DNA of 25,743 bases from a virus, in IMG/VR virus record IMGVR_UViG_3300025707_000036, positions 1 through 25,743 of that record; one strand, given 5' to 3'. The position numbers and the translations under genes are program-made. How positions within the stretch are numbered: the first letter of the stretch is position 1; every line of letters starts with the position of its first letter. Positions 22,418 through 25,743 of this stretch are shown here, piece after piece. A model generated the notes under the pieces. The model searched no databases, was not told where the DNA came from, and saw only the letters and a list, made by a program, of their open reading frames with translations.

Positions 22418-23428
22418 TTATAGATTCCTGTAGATATCCAACATTAAGTTTTTGTCATACTGAGGACTATCTAACTGTGTTAAGTGTGATGTAACAATAC
22501 TATCCACACTTTCAAAGTTAACTTCTCCTTCAAAACTCTGAGCATGATCTTCAACTCCTACTCTTGGAATAAGACTAAGCTCACGTAGTTTAAATTCTGG
22601 TACCAGTGTTTCCTTAATAAAGTTTGCTTCTTCGTAACTGATATCAACGTCAAGTTCCACACGACAATACATATTAGGTTTTAGTAGGCTATCAGTGTCT
22701 TCCAAAATATTACTGAGCATATAGCGTCTGTACTTGGGAGCGTCAGGCCATGCAATATACTCGATCTCGCCTCCCCATTCAAGTATCATACATCCGCGAT
22801 CATCGTCACCAGCGTCTGCATAATTGTGTGGGAAAGCATTTCCTATGTATGTAATATTGCGGCTTGTTTGACGCTTGTGGAAGTGTCCAGTAAAAACTGT
22901 CTCGCATTTTAAGTCTTCACGTTTAAGTTCACCAACGTTAGGCATACGCACCATTGCGTTCATGTAAAAGTTTGGCAGTTCTAAATGACCAAACATGTAC
23001 TTGGCTTCAATCTTAGGAACTTTTGCAAATTCAGATCCTACTAGCCAGGGCATAACGCAGACATCGTTATCTAAAGTAATGTCATCATAAAGTCGAACAT
23101 TATCATACTTCTTGGCCCACACAATACTGTTAAACTCTCGAGTATCACGATAGTGTTCATCATGATTACCTGGTAAAAATATTACACTAGCAAAGTTTTC
23201 ACTGAGTTTGTCAAATGCTTGTACACTATAGTTAAGTGTACCAATATTTAAACTTGCACGATTGTGATGCCAATCTCCTAAAAATACACAGGTTTCGCAG
23301 TCGTTAGCCTTTGCTGTTTCAATAATAAAGTCTATAAATTTTAAACAATCTTGGTTGTGTATTTTGCTGTTTGATTTTAGGCCAAAGTGTATGTCGGTAA
23401 AGAATATTGCTTTCTTAAACAGATTCAC
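22418..23428 (-). CDS. 47: Recombination nuclease subunit, T4 gp47 (Mre11/SbcD-like)
   Basis: The 336-aa product (T4: 339) starts MNLFKKAIFFTDIHFGLKSN at a GTG that overlaps the gp55 stop (GTGA). All metallophosphoesterase motifs are present: Asp12 and His14 (DIHFG), Asp52 and Asn56 (GDWHHN), Asn88-His89-Asp90 (GNHDEH), His148 (GHLE), and His182 and His184 (GHFHKRQ). It is the nuclease partner of gp46, used in DNA end processing for recombination-dependent replication and repair. Translational coupling to gp55 puts late sigma factor and recombination nuclease in one transcript from the promoter at 24283-24311. Confidence 0.96.
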   Translation of the reverse strand: MNLFKKAIFFTDIHFGLKSNSKIHNQDCLKFIDFIIETAKANDCETCVFLGDWHHNRASLNIGTLNYSVQAFDKLSENFASVIFLPGNHDEHYRDTREFNSIVWAKKYDNVRLYDDITLDNDVCVMPWLVGSEFAKVPKIEAKYMFGHLELPNFYMNAMVRMPNVGELKREDLKCETVFTGHFHKRQTSRNITYIGNAFPHNYADAGDDDRGCMILEWGGEIEYIAWPDAPKYRRYMLSNILEDTDSLLKPNMYCRVELDVDISYEEANFIKETLVPEFKLRELSLIPRVGVEDHAQSFEGEVNFESVDSIVTSHLTQLDSPQYDKNLMLDIYRNL

Positions 23429-24252
23429 GTTTTAGCTGCCTCCGCTTTTGCCTCTTTATTCTTAGATTCCTCGTTTTCATACTGTCTAGTATAACTAGGA
23501 TTAAGTCCATTAGCTTCCAAAATATCATCTCTGATCTTTTGACCTTTTTTCTCTGTGTTTAGTACACGAGTAAAGCTATTTGTAATAACTGCGGTATAGT
23601 ATGCAAATGGATTTTGTGACTTACTTTCGTCAAACTTTAAACACATCTGACTCATATTAAGCAGGGCAGTGCCCTGCATTTCGTCATTGTACGTATAGTA
23701 ACGCCAGTTGCTACGCTGAGCATAACGTTGAATAAGTTTCATAAATTGACGTACAAGTTTATTTGTAAGTGTGCCGTGTTCTTTGTTAAACCAGCCGTTT
23801 TCTAACCCACCTTCCCAGTGGCTTTTACCCACGCATATTAACTCGCCATCACTAGTGTAACGCCAGTGCTGGAATGGAGGAAAGTTTAACTGAACATGAG
23901 AATCAGCTACAGTTTTAATTGTTTTCTTTCTGCCAGGTTGCAAAGGAACATGATCATATGTCATAATTCTAAAAACAACCTCAGTTTTGTCAATTTTTTT
24001 CCAGTCAATAGCGAACTCTGCTTGTTTAACTTTATCTCCGCGCTCGTATGCTTCTTTGTATGCCGCTTTAGCTAAACGATCAGCACGATTGCGTTTTGCT
24101 TGTGCTACTGATCTAATATTAACTTTGTCAATATTTGGTAAAATTGAGTCAAATTGCTGGTCTTCTTCACTAAGCCAACTGCAAAATGTACTTTTGCTTT
24201 TGTGTATTTCTTCTAGTAAGTCATGATTGCTCAGGTAATTCCGTTTACGCAT
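23425..24252 (-). CDS. 55: Late transcription sigma factor, T4 gp55-like
   Basis: The 275-aa product starts MRKRNYLSNHDLLEEIHKSK at the ATG at 24252, which has AAAGG 8 nt upstream; a GTG at 24261 is too close to that site. The recognisable sigma-like core is at about residues 165-250: LTNKLVRQFMKLIQRYAQRS, then MSQMCLKFDESKSQNPFAYY followed by TAVITNSFTRVLNTEKKGQK. gp55 binds host RNA polymerase core and directs it to TATAAATA-type late promoters, of which several are visible here. T4 gp55 has 185 aa; the extra length is mostly an N-terminal extension of about 90-100 residues that includes a basic helical stretch (AQAKRNRADRLAKAAYKEAY). The C-terminus is a charged Glu/Lys/Ala tail. An early-type promoter lies upstream. 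Confidence 0.88.
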   Translation of the reverse strand: MRKRNYLSNHDLLEEIHKSKSTFCSWLSEEDQQFDSILPNIDKVNIRSVAQAKRNRADRLAKAAYKEAYERGDKVKQAEFAIDWKKIDKTEVVFRIMTYDHVPLQPGRKKTIKTVADSHVQLNFPPFQHWRYTSDGELICVGKSHWEGGLENGWFNKEHGTLTNKLVRQFMKLIQRYAQRSNWRYYTYNDEMQGTALLNMSQMCLKFDESKSQNPFAYYTAVITNSFTRVLNTEKKGQKIRDDILEANGLNPSYTRQYENEESKNKEAKAEAAKT

Positions 24253-24282
24253 ATGTTTCACCTTTATTTAATATATGCTACT

Positions 24283-24311
24283 ATTATACGGCAAATAAAT
24301 ACAAATAGCAA
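24283..24311 (-). promoter_or_regulatory. Sigma70-type early promoter for gp55-gp47 operon
   Basis: On the minus strand TTGCTA (-35, 24311-24306) and a perfect TATAAT (-10, 24288-24283) are 17 nt apart, pointing at gp55 about 30 nt downstream of the -10. The opposite-strand late box at 24294-24301 lies inside the spacer. Confidence 0.7.
24294..24301 (+). promoter_or_regulatory. Late promoter box AATAAATA for gp48/54-gp53
   Basis: The plus strand reads GCAAATAAATACAAATAGC, fitting NATAAATA, 33 nt before the start of the baseplate gene. It overlaps the gp55 early promoter on the other strand. Confidence 0.6.
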
Positions 24312-24333
24312 TATATTGTGAGTAGTGATATTT

Positions 24334-25191
24334 ATGGCATTTAATTTTAGTAATATAACTGGGCAGATAGCAGACGCTACAGAGAACCTGGTAGATAAAG
24401 GGCTAAACAAAGCTATTCCTGGCGATGGGATTGGCAGTAAAATTGCTCGTGGGTTTTTAGGATCTCAAGCTAACAGGTTAATTAACAGTAGTTTATTTCC
24501 TGGAGGTGCAAATAGCCAAGCACCTCAAGATATTGCCAACGTTAGTTTTGCTAATGCTAAAGACATAAGAGCTAAACTTTCACTTAGTCCAGGAGTTGGA
24601 CCTCATTTTTACAAAGATCCTGGTAACTCCCTGCTAGCACCACTAAGTCAAACAGACGGTGTTGTTTGGCCATACACTCCTAATATTAACGTTAGTTATT
24701 CCGCAGCCTATACTGCTAATGCACTCACACATGCAAACTATCAAACACAAAGCTATGGAATGAGCAGTGTTGATCAGATTACATGCACTGGCACATTTAC
24801 AGCAAACACTGAAACAGAAGCCTTGTATGTTTTAGCTACTTTAAATTTCTTGCGTAGTGCAACGAAAAGTTTTTTTGGCACAGATACTAATCGCGGAACA
24901 CCGCCCCCTGTGTTAAGATTTAGCGCACATGGACCATATATGTTTAATAGTGTTCCTGTAGTGTTAACTACTGTTAACCAAGACTTTGAGCAAGGTGTTG
25001 ATTACATAGACGCTAGAGCTGGCGGCTCTGGTTCTAGTATTGGCAATGTAACTCGAGTGCCAACTAGCATGCTAGTTACTGTTACGTTAGTACCAGCAAT
25101 CAGCAGAAAAAGACAAACAGAATTCAGTTTAAAGAAATACTCACGTGGAGAAATGATTGGCTCACGATCTGGCAAAGGAACTACACCTTAA
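24334..25191 (+). CDS. 48: Baseplate tail-tube junction protein, T4 gp48/gp54-like
   Basis: The 285-aa product starts MAFNFSNITGQIADATENLV at the ATG at 24334; a GTG three codons upstream is an alternative, and neither has a strong ribosome site. Features resemble the baseplate-tube junction proteins: a helical N-terminus (VDKGLNKAIPGDGIGSKIAR), VVWPYTPNINVSYSAAYTAN, YQTQSYGMSSVDQITCTGTF, TLNFLRSATKSFFGTD and a beta-rich C-terminus. These tail-tube-like folds cap the baseplate hub and start tube polymerisation. The neighbouring gp53 gene, which starts on the last base of its stop (TAATG), supports a baseplate role. gp48 and gp54 are related, and I cannot fully separate them by eye. Expression is expected late from 24294-24301. 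Confidence 0.75.
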   Translation: MAFNFSNITGQIADATENLVDKGLNKAIPGDGIGSKIARGFLGSQANRLINSSLFPGGANSQAPQDIANVSFANAKDIRAKLSLSPGVGPHFYKDPGNSLLAPLSQTDGVVWPYTPNINVSYSAAYTANALTHANYQTQSYGMSSVDQITCTGTFTANTETEALYVLATLNFLRSATKSFFGTDTNRGTPPPVLRFSAHGPYMFNSVPVVLTTVNQDFEQGVDYIDARAGGSGSSIGNVTRVPTSMLVTVTLVPAISRKRQTEFSLKKYSRGEMIGSRSGKGTTP

Positions 25192-25496
25192 TGGCTAACG
25201 TAGAATATAGAGCAGATAGTCCATATGCTATTACACAATTTCATGGAACTTCGCTGGATGTGTATCAGCCTCGACCAATACCTCGCCATAAAGACGATGT
25301 TTTATTTAAAATAAACCTAACTTATCAGTATAGGCCAGATTTGCTTGCCTATGATTTATATAATAACAGCAACTTGTGGTGGGTGTTTTCTGTCAGAAAT
25401 CCTAATACTATTCAAGATCCTATCTGGGACTTTATAGTTGGACAGCAAATATACATACCAAAACAGGAAACGTTGCAAGCCGTGTTAGGAATTTAA
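25191..25496 (+). CDS. 53: Baseplate wedge protein, T4 gp53-like
   Basis: The 101-aa product has the gp53 pattern: TYQYRPDLLAYDLYNNSNLW, then WVFSVRNPNTIQDPIWDFIV followed by GQQIYIPKQETL. The 'RPDLlAyd.Y....lWWvF..rN.n.i.DPi.dF..G..I.iP' core is the conserved part. In T4 gp53 (196 aa), a LysM-like wedge protein, this core joins wedges to the hub to allow baseplate dome assembly. This version is short and consists almost only of the core. It is translationally coupled to the gp48/54-like gene by TAATG. The next gene begins 2 nt after its stop. Confidence 0.82.
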   Translation: MANVEYRADSPYAITQFHGTSLDVYQPRPIPRHKDDVLFKINLTYQYRPDLLAYDLYNNSNLWWVFSVRNPNTIQDPIWDFIVGQQIYIPKQETLQAVLGI

Positions 25497-25497
25497 C

Positions 25498-25743
25498 ATG
25501 GCTAAATTAACAGTTACTCATGTTAAAGATTTAGGATTTGTTAAAAAGTTTAGGTTAAGTGACGGCAGAGAAGTTGCAGAAAGTGAACTAGCTGCTCTCG
25601 GATTATCTCCAGCAGCGCCAGCACCTGCGGACCCGCCGCCAGTACAAAAATTTACGCCAAAACCACCACCTGCGCCATTTGCGCCGGCGCCACCTATAAA
25701 GCCGCCAGTTATTCCAATCCCGCGGCCTGATGTATTTAGACCT
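25498..25743 (+). CDS. Proline-rich protein, cut off by window edge
   Basis: An open frame of 82 codons starts MAKLTVTHVKDLGFVKKFRL and runs off the right edge. After a small N-terminal domain of about 35 residues (SDGREVAESELAALGL) it turns into a Pro/Ala-rich linker (PAAPAPADPPPVQK, then PPPAPFAPAPPIKPP). It directly follows gp53 in a late baseplate operon, so it is likely a virion or baseplate component. The missing C-terminus would be needed to identify it. In T4, gene 5 (hub lysozyme) follows gene 53, but nothing here shows a lysozyme. Confidence 0.6.
   Translation, partial: MAKLTVTHVKDLGFVKKFRLSDGREVAESELAALGLSPAAPAPADPPPVQKFTPKPPPAPFAPAPPIKPPVIPIPRPDVFRP

Noticed and set aside
24329-24336. 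Minus-strand CATAAATA at the start codon of the gp48/54-like gene, a possible late promoter for gp55
   Set aside because: It fits NATAAATA but overlaps a start codon and is far from the gp55 start. In AT-rich DNA such 7-mer matches are expected by chance.

Overview
This window looks like part of the genome of a T4-like marine myovirus (a relative of the cyanophage/pelagiphage branch of T4-type phages). It carries recognisable T4 core genes for the head (gp20, a gp67-like protein, an acidic core protein, gp21, gp22, gp23), baseplate (gp26, a gp51-like protein, gp48/54, gp53), late sigma factor (gp55) and recombination nuclease (gp46, gp47). The DNA is AT-rich, genes are packed with ATGA/TAATG-type overlaps, and NATAAATA-type late promoter boxes stand in front of the structural operons. 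No photosynthesis gene, tRNA or integrase is visible, so the host cannot be named.

Layout. (1) Positions 1-6238, minus strand: six virion or tail-fibre-like proteins rich in Ser/Thr/Gly beta repeats (one of 947 aa with PKD-like folds), plus one soluble Rossmann-like protein of unknown role. Late boxes and hairpin terminators separate the transcription units. (2) 6375-14200, minus strand: head module in T4 order (tape-measure-like protein, portal, gp67-like, acidic core, gp21 protease, gp22 scaffold, gp23 capsid), closed by a textbook UUCG terminator. (3) 14280-15367, plus strand: baseplate hub assembly genes gp26-like and gp51-like. (4) 15364-24252, minus strand: early/middle replication-recombination region. 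It reads gp55, gp47, an SGNH-hydrolase-like gene, an HNH endonuclease, gp46, a radical-SAM/SPASM-SDR fusion, a relic of a second gene 46, a second radical-SAM/SPASM gene, a GIY-YIG endonuclease, about 500 nt of highly structured non-coding DNA, and a 60-aa ORF with its own strong sigma70-type promoter. (5) 24334-25743, plus strand: gp48/54-like, gp53 and the start of a proline-rich protein.

The least ordinary parts are in region 4. A 33-codon fragment of the 3' end of gene 46, differing from the resident gene almost only at silent positions, lies between the two paralogous radical-SAM genes. It marks a recombination event that imported one of them. The 15.64-16.14 kb stretch can fold into at least eight hairpins, several of which extend through G-U pairs only if the RNA is read from the minus strand, so it is a candidate large structured ncRNA. 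The HNH gene has its start codon inside a perfect 10-bp hairpin whose loop is the Shine-Dalgarno sequence, with a late-promoter-like box placed so that late transcripts would lose the hairpin. The gp55 early promoter is overlapped on the opposite strand by a late promoter box, which suggests a built-in early-to-late switch.

All calls come from reading motifs by eye; no database search was run.
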